Of a stretch of 64,000 nt of DNA, positions 22,450-34,196 are shown piece by piece. The stretch lies in the NCBI GenBank assembly GCA_963681505.1, contig OY811979.1, positions 7,015,332-7,079,331 of the forward strand. Reading direction: 5' to 3'. The stretch comes from Eunapius fragilis. Lineage: Eukaryota; Porifera; Demospongiae; Spongillida; Spongillidae. A program made the position numbers and the translations under genes. The notes under the pieces were generated by a model. The model ran no database searches. It was given only the letters and a program-made list of their open reading frames with translations, and had not been told where the DNA came from. Positions within the stretch are counted from its first letter, which is position 1; each line of letters opens with the position of its first letter.

Positions 22450-22704
22450 ATGGTAAAAAGTAAGGGAACATGATGATAGGAAAAACATAATTAGCAATAT
22501 GTACTAAAAAGTGCTATATTTTGTTCTGTGCTCAGGTGTGATAATTATTTGTATAACCATGGTAACATTGGTTTCACCTCCAGGATCACATCACCTTGCA
22601 AGGGTCTTGAGTAATACCCTCCAGCAGCCCAATGACCACCATCATTTGAGCAATCTCACATGTCCCCAGTCTACTGCATCAGGCATCAAGAATGTTTGAA
22701 CAGT

Positions 22705-22737
<33 letters not shown>

Positions 22738-23525
22738 ACACATTATAATTGATTCAGGAAATATTTATCTGAACTAGTTTGCTTGTTGCAGCATTGCTTG
22801 CATATATATTGCGTAACAGCTGCCCGTATATTATTGACTGTCATGCAAGCTAATTTGCACCAGAAAAAACATCCCACAAATAAAAGTTAATACTACAACA
22901 CAACATCCTCTGCTAAGAAGAAAAAAAAAGGATGTAAATAAATGACCTCACCAGGATTCGAACCCCCAAAACGTGTCTCTACACACACATAGACATAAGG
23001 AAAAAAAAAAAACTCGACCTCACCAGGATTCGAACCCAAAAAAACGTGCTTCGACATATATATACTGTACCAGTTTTATGCATAAGTTTACCAGGACGTG
23101 TCCGTTTGGAATGGAGAAGACTAGTCAGGATCCACACATACAATGAAGGTGCGAACACCGGGAACAAACTCATCGACAACCCGCGCGGAAAAGGACGGCC
23201 TGGGCAAAAAAAAGGCGGGCATGTCGGTTTTTGATGTACCTACACCAATCTTATCACTGCACTCAAACCAAGCACATGCCGGCTCACGCTCGTTGCATGC
23301 AATACCGATACTCATAGGTGCTTGCATCTCGGTTTCGGAAGGTCCTATGATGTTCAACCAAGGATTATTAACTATTGGGTTCAACTAACCGATATCGTAG
23401 AACCTATTCAGACACATGCAGCACAGTGAGGTCTAAGCTTTCATGAAATGAATCTGAAGCTAAAATAAGCCGTCTACCTGTACCCACTGTGCGCTGTCGT
23501 GGGAACGATGTTCCAGGTCAAGTCA
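22450..23525. other. No gene; CA microsatellite and tRNA-like repeats
   Basis: This region contains a CA run (about 22700-22742) and the duplicated tRNA-like motif described separately. No coding region is supported. Confidence 0.4.
22941..23047 (-). repeat. Two tRNA-like B-box units (SINE relic?)
   Basis: On the minus strand GGGTTCGAATCCTGGTGAGG occurs twice about 70 bp apart. GGTTCGANTCC is the Pol III B box / T-arm of tRNAs. No acceptor stem, anticodon arm or A box could be placed, so this is not a tRNA gene. A tRNA-derived SINE tail in tandem is the best guess. Confidence 0.4.
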
Positions 23526-23529
23526 TTGA

Positions 23530-24847
23530 TAAATTATGATTTCATCTCACTTTTGCATGATTTTGGCCAAAAATTGAACATTTGAAAATTACAATATTAT
23601 TGTACGCTAGCGCACAGTCCAATATTTAGAATACGCAGGTACGCATAAAATTTATGACGGAATGAAAATGAATAATTAGACTACGACGCAAAATAATCGT
23701 GTTCTAAGTATTTGATAATTGAGAATTTGAAATGGCCGAAATATACACGGACCTATACTATACGGCGTTGAATCAATGATTGATTTCCAGTTGATTTTTT
23801 ACTTGCATATCTGGTATAAACAAGATATGCCGATATTGTGTAAGAGTCAAATCAATTTGCTGTCAAGAATTTATTCCGTCACTCGCGGTCCGTGGATAAA
23901 AGTGCCATTCAATTTTCCAATTCTTCGAATATATTAGAATTTACATTTTCGATCAATTTTTCCAATTTTCACGCAATTTTCTTCAATTTTCTAATTTTTC
24001 TAATAATTGAAAATTTTAGTTTTTGACCAAATTTATGCAATTTTCTCAATTTTGGCATCGTGCATCATTGATTTTTCTCTCGCGCGTTCAATTTCCTAAT
24101 GTGTAAAATAATTGCATGCTTAAATTTTAACGCATGCTGCCTCATTTCAATTTGTCAAATTTTCATCGCCATATCATCGTAAAAATTGGAATGGAACTGG
24201 ATCCTCTTACCTTTGGGTATGGGACCCTCCTCTATATAATCCAATCCGTCCATTCCACGAGGGAGGGGCCCTCAAATCAGTTCAAGGATAGGACCCTAGT
24301 ACTCCCCTCTTAGTTATACTTTCTTTGGCAAGTCCATATGCACGCACGCACCCTCTCGTCGCTATGGTGCATGCACAGACTAAGACTCTCGTCGCTATGG
24401 TGCATGCCACTCTCGTGCTGTGGGAAAATTAGATTAACAAGAGGAGCATACTCGTCCTACCCTGGTATAGACTATAGTCAAGGAAATATCATCATTTGGC
24501 AACAAAACAGATATAGTGTTTAAACGGAGATCAATCAACATATTGTATTAATATTTCTGTTATGTGATAATGGCATCTCATTCTTATTTGTAGTCTTCAT
24601 TCACTCACTCAGCCATGGAGCAGCATGGCGTCCAATTCGTCATGCCACGAGGGAGGGGCAGTTCAAGGATAGGACCCTATAGTACTACCCTCTTAGTTAC
24701 TTGCTGTGGCAAGTCCATGCATATGCACGCACGCATTAGTATGGAGCGCGCATGCACGGACTAACACTCTCGTCGCTAACTGGTGCATGCACGGACGGAC
24801 TAACACGGGCGAATTAGATTAACAGGAGGAGCCGGCATACTCGTCCC
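23530..24847 (+). repeat. Left arm of a widely spaced inverted repeat (~1.2 kb)
   Basis: This stretch is repeated in inverted orientation at 31412-32637. Shared landmarks include GGCCGAAATATACACGGACC, GGATCCTCTTACCTTTGGG and CCCTCCCTCGTGG. The arm contains two imperfect copies of an internal ~230-bp unit (near 24250-24490 and 24640-24847), each ending in GCATACTCGTCC. About 125 bp near 23755-23880 is extra relative to the other arm. No ORF of interest is present. It ends abruptly where a hAT element begins. Confidence 0.85.
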
Positions 24848-26049
24848 CAGTGTTGCCGCGGTCAGCCGCGATCGATCCGGTCACGATCACTGCGAACCGT
24901 ACCGGATCATCCCGGTCACGTTCGTGGACGATAGCTGACCGTTTACAATCCATCCAGTCAAAGTTGACGGTTACCGGGAAAATCTAGACGGTTACGGACG
25001 AACCAGTGTTTGATAAATAATACTTACATGGATAGTAATAAATTTTTAAATAGCCTGTTTATACAAGTTTAAAAGTTAGTTATACGTTGAAGTTTATGTT
25101 ACATCGAAGAAAGATGACTCTTTCCACCCTTCCTTCATCCATGCGCCATCTTTTTCGTTCCACGATCAGTTTTAGCTGAGAATACTCTCTCAGAGGGCGC
25201 ACTGCATGGAAGCTGGAAAAGCCAGGTACTTGAGAGTTATGAACATCAATCAGACATTCAGATGTTTTTTCATCCTTGTAGTAGACCCATCACTGCGAGG
25301 AATCCAAACGGTTTCACCTCCCTTTTGGCATAAAGCACACAAAGCCCAGTTAGCGCGAGGAGAGAGCTTATATAGTCTATTATAGTGCTTCCACAAAAAC
25401 TTAGGACCAGAAAGTTGGAATGTACCCTTAACGTCAGCAGGTTTCAGTTCTGCACTAGTAGGCCGCACTGTTTCACTTTCTTAGCAGCAGGAGGCTCTCC
25501 CGCACCACTGACTGATATGTCATCTGATTCAGATCTGGATCCTGCAGATTGCTCCATCCGGAAGACTGTAAACTTGAGGACTTCAGCGCTTGCGCCAACG
25601 TATGCATGGCTAACGGCTCTGTAATAGATCCCTGCACACAAACGGCAATAGCAAGAAAAATCAATGCATGTGCTTTTATATAATGTTCACCAAACTGGCA
25701 TATACATGTAATCACATGAATGCTAGGCATGCATGTGATTGTCAGTAGCAACACCTCACTGGCAGGGGCAGGCTCTTGCCTGCTCTTACTGAGTTGTTCA
25801 CACCTCCATGCTGGTCCTGCATGACAGGCTGCGATCACGAGTACTGCAAAATGTATACATCATACATACTTGGTAACCGTGTAAATTTTTTACGGTTCCC
25901 GGTTATTTTGCTAAAAAAAACTGGCGGTTTAGTGATTCGCGACCAGTATTACGTCATGCATTTTTTCTGGCGGTCACGGACACGGTCAGGCCAACCGTAT
26001 CGACTGATTGCCGGTTTTCAAGGTTGACGGTCCAACCGCGGCAACACTG
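24848..26049. mobile_element. Non-autonomous hAT element with BED-finger remnant
   Basis: The ends CAGTGTTGCCGCGGT and ACCGCGGCAACACTG are perfect inverted copies of the CAGTG...CACTG type used by hAT transposons, enclosing 1,202 bp. On the minus strand, 25250-25468 encodes SPRANWALCALCQKGGETVW followed by HLNV, fitting a BED zinc finger, the usual hAT N-terminal DNA-binding domain. The catalytic part is missing. Subterminal regions are rich in GGTCACG/CGTGACC motifs. No matching 8-bp target duplication was found. Confidence 0.7.
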
Positions 26050-26438
26050 GCGAATACAATAGAGCTCAAGATCTATAAATGCTGGAATATGGGAAGCTAT
26101 TATATAGCCAGAAAGTTGTGCTGTGAATCACGACGGGCACATGCATGCAACATGCAAAAATGAGTGAAATTACAAATCACGCCAATTTGCATTGGCGGAT
26201 TGGCCCCGTACCTCTTGGTTAAACTTTGTGCGACTAGCCTTTTGAAAGTATAAAGTTATCAGCCATGTATCATTTCATTTCACAAAAACACAAATACCTA
26301 TCAGGGCATAACATTCTCCACGTAATGCTTTGTTGCTTCTTCCCGTTTCATCCCTTGCTCGTTTGAAATCAAATAGATCATCAACTTCAAATAGACGCCT
26401 GATGTGATATTATTTTTAACTCACACAATTTACATACC

Positions 26439-26687
26439 TCTGGATACAAAACATCTAAGGCAAGATGTTTGCTCTGTTGCCTCCATAACCCTCATCAATG
26501 GCAATACCATACAGATAATGCTCGACTGCGTCCACCTATACTTGCATAAACAGAGTACAAATCTCATTTACCCAGGGTGCAATTTAAAACTTACAACGTG
26601 ACAGTTATCAATAGGCCATTTTCTAAAAAAGCACTTTAGTTCACTAACGTTAATTTTATTGAAAACCTTAATTGTCACATCTTCCAT
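26439..26687 (-). CDS. Candidate small two-exon gene, SAP-like
   Basis: Exon 26595-26687 starts MEDVTIKVFNKINVSELKCF and ends at a GTAAGT donor. The next exon begins after a TATAG acceptor near 26537 and reads VDAVEHYLYGIAIDEGYGG before a stop. The joined product is about 57 residues. The segment VSELKCFFRK resembles the first helix of SAP DNA-binding domains, but this is weak. It may be the 5' end of a larger transposon-derived gene or a chance ORF pair. No promoter or homolog can be cited. Confidence 0.25.
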
Positions 26688-27639
26688 CAATGTAAACATT
26701 GAAAAAGATAGAAATAATGATTTTCTGACAAATCAACTTCAGATGTTCCTGCAGGAGATAACTCATGACCAATGGTTTTACAAACATTTGTGGCTGACCT
26801 CATTTTTGTGACATGTCTCACTGAAGTAAAGTGGCAAATGATATGTGTTGATCCCTGAATGTACATCGAGTCTATAGTTCATCATATCCACAACAACTCA
26901 TTAAACCATGTTACCTGTCAACAAATGCCTGAATGGGCTTTTTCCAAAGCCTTAATCATTCAGTCTTTCATAACTACATATCTCGGGTAGAGGATCAATT
27001 AGGAATGGGTGACTTGAAGCGTGGCAATAAGTTCTTTGTATGCATATTGTTCAACTATATGAAGATGTTGTACTCTACATGCACTGAAGACCCTGCACTC
27101 CTTCACCATTGGTTATGAAAACCCCATTCTGTGTAAACTGTATATATGAGGAGATTATTTATAGTGCATATACTGACCCACTTTGTACATGTGTACAGGT
27201 GTACCTTGTCTACTGTATAGTTTTCACAACAGGCAGGACTTCTGCAGAGCACAGGTATAACATTAATTGACTGTACAGCTTTGGCATTGATGTGGACTGA
27301 TGACATTGAACTGTTATGAAGACATGAACAAATGGGAAACTATTTGGACATTTATTATTATACCATTCTAGCAACTGCACCTGTAGCTAGCCACGAGCGA
27401 AGTTCAATGCTGTCTGTCTATATTAGAATTCAATGTGGCTGTAGTAACTGCAATGCACCAATAACTTACTACAAAGTTCAGAGTCATTTTATTTGCAATA
27501 CATTCTGCAAACTGTAATGGACATGTATAGTAGTATGGATTTATATTACGTCAAAGAGTTTACCTTGCAGACGTATATACCACAGTCATATAGGTATTAC
27601 TTTGCATAAGAGTAGAATTCTTTGCAATATTCAGCTACA

Positions 27640-28835
27640 TCCTTAGTCATGCCTTTCCAGTAATACCGCTCAGCTACCTTCACTTGCCTGTAATAAGAAT
27701 CCATGCATGTGCACGCAGTCAGAGGAAACATTAGATATATAGGCACTTAATAAAATGTAATTGATCAAATCAAAAGCGCTAGCAGCAGTGCATGCGGTGC
27801 TTCAAGGCCGTAGACAAGGGGGGGCTTGGGGGGGCTTGAGCCCCCCCAAAATTTCCCTTGAGAGAAAATATTAAAATGTTAACCGTATCTCGTATAATTA
27901 GAATTAACTACTTACAGCTGTAATCATTGATAGCGGTCGATCGTGAGTAGAGTATAGTCCACAGCATGGACTCTATCTCTGCAGAAAGCATCATCCGAAC
28001 AATTGAAGACATTTTGCTGAGATTATCCCTTTCACTTCAGTGGACAGTGCTACGATGGGGCTAGTTCAATGGCAGGCTGTAAAACAGGTGTATCAACTAC
28101 TATACTTCGAAAAGAGCATAGAGCTTTGTATACCCATTGCTATGGCCATACTCTGAACTTAGCTGCAAATATAATCCCGGCCTTCGTGATACATTAGACA
28201 CTATCGAAGAAATGACAAAGCTGATCAAAAAATCTCCGCGGCGGCAAGTGATTTTTGATAATGTCAACTAAGTTAAATATATAGCAATAGCATTCGTTGC
28301 TATACCGTATAGAGCTGGGTCAATTTCTGCATTTAATGTTAAGTTTTTGCTAACAACAAATAAGGAAAAGGTTAAAGCGGCTGGGGCTTCGCCCCAGACC
28401 CCATTGGGGGAGCTTACAGCGCTCCCCCAACCCCCCTATCTGGGGGCAGGAGGGGGCACGCCCACTACTGCACCTACCCCCAGTCATTATAGCCCCCCCA
28501 AACTTTGAAAGTTGTCTACGGCCATGTGCTTACGTTTTATGAACACCAAAGTGACCCCCTGCTGGATCTTTATGGACGCTCTCGAGCAGGCGCATCTTTT
28601 CGTCCATTTTAATCACTTGGTACTTGCTTTGATCCTCAGCTCGCATAGACGGACAACGCTTCAGTCTCATGCTTTTTCCGCCTGTTCGTCTTAAACAGAA
28701 GACCGTCATGAGTGGCAAAGTCTTCGCATTTCTTGCGATATGTCCTTTTTGCCTTCTACCCTCCGCGAGGCCAAGTTCGGTGCTTATCGTCTTTGCTCTC
28801 ATGGAAACGAACCATATCGTTGTATTCTTCACCAT
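27640..28835 (-). pseudogene. Gypsy-type integrase gene fragment with an intron
   Basis: The upstream exon (28534-28835) carries a retroviral-type integrase zinc-domain segment (VHKDPAGGHFGVHKT). After an intron it continues at 27687 with VKVAERYYWKGMTKDVAEYC, the next part of the same domain. The intron has a GTAAGC donor and a TTACAG acceptor, so this is a spliced gene rather than a raw retroelement copy. It resembles Gypsy-derived integrase genes such as the GIN/KRBA2 type. A related 5' region lies at 57.9-58.5 kb and related C-terminal exons at 60.6-61.0 kb. This copy is partial and looks broken; age is old. Confidence 0.55.
27803..28526 (+). mobile_element. hAT-like (5-bp target duplication) element, 724 bp
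   Basis: The ends CAAGGCCGTAGACAA and its inverted partner TTGTCTACGGCCATG are flanked by the direct repeat TGCTT (27798-27802 and 28527-28531). The empty site is preserved at about 57988-57995 in a paralogous copy. Inside, the plus strand encodes YDGASSMAGCKTG and THCYGHTLNLAANI, the DUF4371/ZMYM1-type hAT core seen also at 20.1-20.5 kb, so this is a deletion derivative. A GC-rich inverted module lies near the right end (28379-28500). Confidence 0.75.
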
Positions 28836-28879
28836 CCATCTGACAGCTGCTGTGCTTTGTGTGCGGTAAATAATAACTG

Positions 28880-29062
28880 TTCACGTGGTTATGCTTAACA
28901 CATTGTTTGGATTGGAGGGGGGGGGGGGGGGGAGGGGGAGGTGGGGGACTATTTCAAGGTATCCCGGAATAATCTAGCCCAGGAGGATAAATTATTCCGG
29001 AATAGACTATCCGGGGGGATGAAATTATGGGGGGATAAACAATTCCGTGACACCGGCACACT
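28880..29062. repeat. G-rich segment shared with 58.3 kb
   Basis: A poly-G run followed by AGGATAAATTATTCCGGAAT-type repeats is nearly identical to 58320-58460. The block belongs to the same duplication as the integrase 5' region. Confidence 0.8.
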
Positions 29063-31411
29063 TAACTTACAAGATGGAACAATTCTGCTGCTGCGAGGTG
29101 TGCTATTACTATACATCACTGCACAGCAGTTCACAATGAAAAATGTGCACGTATCCGATTTTGTGCATGCGTGATTAAATTATTATTTTATTTTTTGTAA
29201 TTTTGGAGTCGAGGATTTGTACTCACTGTCAGCAGAGCGTGTCTAAAGCAACATATACTATATACATTTGGTTCCCGGGGTGTGTTCAAGGACAGAAGTG
29301 TTTGACTGCGAGTCAACAGAAATCAACTGATGAAACAGCTGTAGAAGAGATGGATTTTGACATACAAGCCACTGATGATTCAGCTTGTACAGTCCATATA
29401 CATCCCGTGGATAACAATGCATTATCCACAGTGTGAGATTGTAACTCAGCCTATGATAGCACTTGCAGCTTGCTGGCATTGTTTTCCGGCAACAACAGTA
29501 AATAGGTACATGTTGATGGCTCTGACAGCGTTTGCAGCAAACATAAATACAGCTCGTTATTGGTCAGCATATCAGAACAATGCAAGTAATAAAATATTCC
29601 ATGAATGTTAAAATTTGTCCAATTAAGTTGATGTATAATTACATTCGTAAACCATCCTAAAAGGCTGATATTGAGTGTCCTGGTTCTCACTTAATGTTGC
29701 TGTGGTGGATGTTTCATAGGTGAAATGAATAGCCAGTACATTTATGTATAACTGACTCATCTGTGCAATATACATGTATCAGGTAAACTACACCATTATA
29801 TTCCACTACCTAGCAGCATGTCACCTACATTGTCAGAGAAGCCAGCCAAAGCTGAAGTATTGTTGTCCACGGCTACGGGTGTTGATGTAACATCTGGAGG
29901 AAACATCAGCATGGTAAGGCAATCCCTAAGCCTGTATGACGTGTGTGATGCACAGAGCAGGACTCAAAACCTGTTTAGTACTGGTATTCCACATCCCACT
30001 ATATGCAAACCCCATTCACCCTTCATCATGAGTTCCTCGTATTGTGTGGTGTTATATTGAGGGTGTTCATACACAGTCCTAGCGCGGTGAACGATCTGCT
30101 ACATGCATACATGTAAATGAATATATAGCTGGATCAAAACGTGTAAAGAAACAATGGAGTCAGTACGTCAAATCCAATTGGGATGACCCACTTTCAAACT
30201 CATCTCTTAGCATAACAGTTCTGACATACCATGTCTGCTGTTATGTTAGCCAAGGGAATAGGTCCCCCATGTATATCTGCTTGATCAGAAGTACATATGT
30301 TATCTGCTCAAGGCAGGGGTGTCATGAATCCCTACACTCACTCATTGTTGCCTACCTTTGGCCACATACATGCACAAGACAGTCATTGACTCACCCACAT
30401 ATTTAGACAACTATACACATGCTTTAGCTCATTATAAAACCCAGGCTATTTTATTCTACCTCACGAGTACACTGGTCATTAAATAAAATCTGAATGCCAA
30501 ACAGTGCACATACACAGAATATAGCACACATGAATATGGGCTGTATTGTAGCCTTGTTTGACATCACATTGCACTTATTCAGCACATGCATACTGACCAA
30601 AACGACATGTCGGCAATGTGTATACCCTCCACACCCTCCCCACTTGTGATAATCATTGTTCACATTGTAACAGCATTATATTTTGTTTTCAGCTACACCA
30701 ACCAACCTGTAACCTTTATAGTTGATGTGACAACAACAAAACGATTATTATTCCTCGAAAATAGATATATGGACTGTTGCCCAACATCCCCTATCATCCT
30801 GCATGTCATCTATTGTTATTTGAAACACTGTATTGGGAAGGTCACTACTTTCACCCTTACTTCTATCCTCGTGTATGATGCTTTATATAAATATGGCCCT
30901 GAGCTCTTCATATCAATTCCATTTCAATCTGAAATGTCACTAGTGCATTTATTGAAGCACAGATTTTAGGAGCATTGCTCTCCGAACATGCAGTGCTAAG
31001 CCAAGCAATTGATTTTTATTTGCACTTATTTTGCATACTGATGCATGCCCTGATCTAGTGCATACTTTGTCAGCCAACTATTCATGCGCTTCTTTTCTTG
31101 GTAACTGAGTTTTTATTGCTATTTAATGCCCTTTCAAGCAACATGCAATACACCTGCCTTGTATCATCTCTTGGTTCAAAGAGACAAAACCTGAGTAACA
31201 TCAGAGTGCTCAGTAATTTACTCACTTATTTCACCACTGTACTTGCTATAGTATACAGTATTACATGCATGGACTCACCGTTTAATCTTTGACTTCTTAT
31301 TGTTTAGCACTTGGGAGGCAGTGTTTAGATCAGACCATGCTGAATATCCTTTTAACTGCTCTTCTTGCTTCAGCATGAACAAGATAGCGTTTGTTGCCAA
31401 TTGAAATGACG
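29063..31411. other. No confident gene; weak plus-strand exon candidates
   Basis: Some plus-strand stretches look exon-like: 29300-29433, bounded by CAG and rich in Glu/Asp/Ser codons, and about 29818-29913, ending at a GTAAGG donor. No domain is recognisable and I cannot join them. The rest is AT-rich with no clear features. Confidence 0.25.
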
Positions 31412-32637
31412 ATATTTTGTGATCGTTACCTTGGCTACCAGGGTGTGACGAGTATGCTCCTCCTGTTAATCAAATTCGCCCGTGTTAGTCCCTGCATGCA
31501 CCATAGCGACGAGAGTGTTAGTCCGTGCATGCATGCATATGGACTTGCCAAAGCAAGTAACAAAGAGGGTAGTACTAGGGTCCTATCCTTGAACTGAATT
31601 GGGGGCCCTCCCTCGTGGCATGACGAATTGGACGCCATGCTGCTCCATGGCTGAGTGAGTGAATGAAGACTAAGAATAAGAATGAGATGCCATTATCACA
31701 TAACAGAAATATTTATATGTATAATTATAACATAATATTTTGATTGATCTCCGTTTAACCACTATATCTGTTTTGTTGCCAAATGATGATATTTCCTTGG
31801 CTATACCAGGGTGGGACGAGTATGCTCCTCCTGTTAATCTAATTCGCCCATATGCTAGTCCGTGCATGCACCATAGCGACGAGAGGGTTAGACGTCCGTG
31901 CACGCGCGCGCGCGCGTCCATACTAGTGCGTGCGTGCATATGGACTTGCCAAAGAAAGTAACTAAGAGGGGAGTACTAGGGTCCTATCCTTGAACTGAAA
32001 TGGGGGCCCCTCCCTCGTGGAATGGACGAATTGACATTTACAGAGGAGGGTCCCATACCCAAAGGTAAGAGGATCCAGTTCCATTCCAATTTTTCCGATG
32101 ATGAAAATTTGACAAATTGAAATGAGGCAGCATGCGTTAAAATTTAAGTATGCAATTATCCAATTATTTTACACAATAGGAAATTGAACGCGCGACGGAA
32201 AAATCAATGATGCACGATGCCAAAATTGAGAAAATTGCATAAATTTGGTCAAAAACTAAAATTTTCAATTATTAGAAAAATTAGAAAATTGAAGAAAATT
32301 GCGTGAAAATTGGAAAAATTGATCGAAAATGTAAATTTTAATATATTCGAAGAATTGGAAAATTGAATGGCACTTTTATCCACGGACCACTCGCGTCTAG
32401 CGGGGTCCGTGTATATTTCGGCCATTTCAAATTCTCAATTATCAAATACTTAGAACACGGTTATTTTGCATCGTAGTCTAATTATTCATTTTCATTCCGT
32501 CATAAATTTAATGCGTACCTGCGTGTTCTAAATATTGGACTGTGTGCTAGCGTACAATAATATTGTAAGTTTCCAATGTTCAATTTTTGGACAAAATCAT
32601 GCAAAAGTGAGATAAAATCATAATTGAACGGAGGATG
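31412..32637 (-). repeat. Right arm of the widely spaced inverted repeat
   Basis: Reverse complement of 23530-24847, with the same landmarks in opposite order. It contains a (CG)n run near 31902-31915 that is absent from the left arm. The 6.6-kb spacer between the arms holds the hAT elements and the integrase fragment. Confidence 0.85.
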
Positions 32638-34150
32638 GAGTAATGGATGTCTCAGAATGTGCCATGAGCGCACTCACCACGCCCTCTTAACATTTTGAAG
32701 GTTTACTCTTGGCCTACCTATACCGCTAGGAGAGGACGTAAGGTCCGTAACGTCGCATGTGCGTAGTAGTGCAATTTAGCTGACAGGGCATGCAGCTGTC
32801 GCCGCCCGTCCGGTTACACGGTTTTAACCGGACCACTTTTTCTCCTTACTGTCTCGGTCTCGGACCCATTTTATTACATCATTGTATGTTCTTGCACGTC
32901 CGTTACATGTTCATCGTTACGATCTACTGTTATATGCATGCGTCATCCCTGACTTCACATGCTACTACATATAGCGACCAATGTCTGATCTGTTACAGGA
33001 CCCATCAGCATGTTGTTACAGCTACAAAGGTACTAAACTAGCAGTTCCATTAAAAATAAATGGCTATACTGTTGCCGATGTGCGAGAGTCATGAGCTCAC
33101 CTAAACGCTTTGCTTTTCCGAAGCGAAGCTTTGGAAAGACAAAACCTGTTTTTTGTTCAGCAAAGAGCAAGTGGTTCGATACTTAGCCAAAAACATGCAG
33201 GATGTGATGTTCTGCCACACTTGTGTCACTGCCTTTAAGATATAGGCAGAATTAAGTTCATTTGTAACTATATGAACATAGCTTTATAATATAGCCATGC
33301 TTAGTGAGTGAAAAACCTTTTTACATGCATGTGTCTCAATGCAAGTCAATACAGGGTTTTGCAACTGGAAATATGCCACTGTTATGCTTCAGTAAGCATC
33401 TTTTACTCCCAACAGTATACGTACCTGTGCATGAGCCTATTGGGGATTCTTCATTGGGGTGGACACTTCCTTCATAAAAGAACAACGACGTAGTAGCGGA
33501 TCCATGGCATATAGATTATATCCGATACTTGCGCTATGCATTGCGTGAAGATTTTAGAAGTTGTCTTTGCGCCGCGTGCATTTTTTTTTTCATTGATTAC
33601 AGACAGGCAGGACCATCTCAAAAGGCTAAATTACAAATATGAAATGCAGAGCTCTGTGTCTCATGTTGTATTTTCTAAATGAATGGACGGTGAGTTCAGT
33701 TCTATCATGGATTCTATACGTATACTTTATTGCGTACTTTTGGGGGTTTTACAACACAAAAGGCGTTGGCTTCTGGGGCTCCGCCCCAGACCCCGTTGGG
33801 GGAGCTTCCAGGCTCCCCCTACCCCTAGCTGGGCGGGAGGGGTGCCACCCTACCGCACCCTCCCCGGGGCGGCTCCGCCTACACACCCACCATTATCACA
33901 ACCGGACCACTTTTAGTATGGCGGCGACGGCCCTGGTAGCACTATGAGAACGTGCAATGACATGAGTAATGAATGTCTCAGAATGTGCCATGAGTACACT
34001 CACCACGCCCTCTTCAGGTATACTTCCTACATATACTGCTCAGAGAGGTCCCAGCCAAATGGTACGTAGTATTGCTAAGATCACTATGAGAATGTGCCAT
34101 GACATGCACTCTTCACATTTTTAATACCCCATCATGACAACTCTCCTCTC
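32638..34150. other. Repeat-rich non-coding stretch
   Basis: Copies of a short family (GTCTCAGAATGTGCCATGAG ... CTCACCACGCCCTCTT) occur at about 32650 and 33973, with a related inverted copy near 39960-40015. A GGTCCGGTT/AACCGGACC motif recurs near 32810-32840, 33900, 1855 and 39300. No gene is seen. Confidence 0.45.
33768..33885. repeat. GC-rich hairpin module shared with hAT-like elements
   Basis: CTGGGGCTCCGCCCCAG is a near-perfect hairpin. It is followed by ACCCCGTTGGGGGAGCTT, closely matching 28379-28440 inside the 27.8-kb hAT-like element. Probably a fragment of a related element. Confidence 0.65.
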
Positions 34151-34196
34151 TCCTTGCATATAGTCACTAGCGCCAATGGTGGGGGGGTTCCAGGTC

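Noticed and set aside
22941-23047. tRNA genes on the minus strand
   Set aside because: Only the T-arm/B-box is present; no acceptor stem, D-arm or anticodon arm can be folded.
23530-32637. Polinton/Maverick element suggested by long inverted arms and an integrase fragment
   Set aside because: No polymerase B, ATPase, protease or capsid-like sequence was seen between the arms, the spacing is too short, the integrase piece is intron-bearing and of gypsy type, and the arm repeat also occurs singly at 40 kb.
33639-33947. Overlapping 102- and 77-codon Pro/Gly-rich frames
   Set aside because: They cross the GC-rich hairpin module shared with a hAT-like element.
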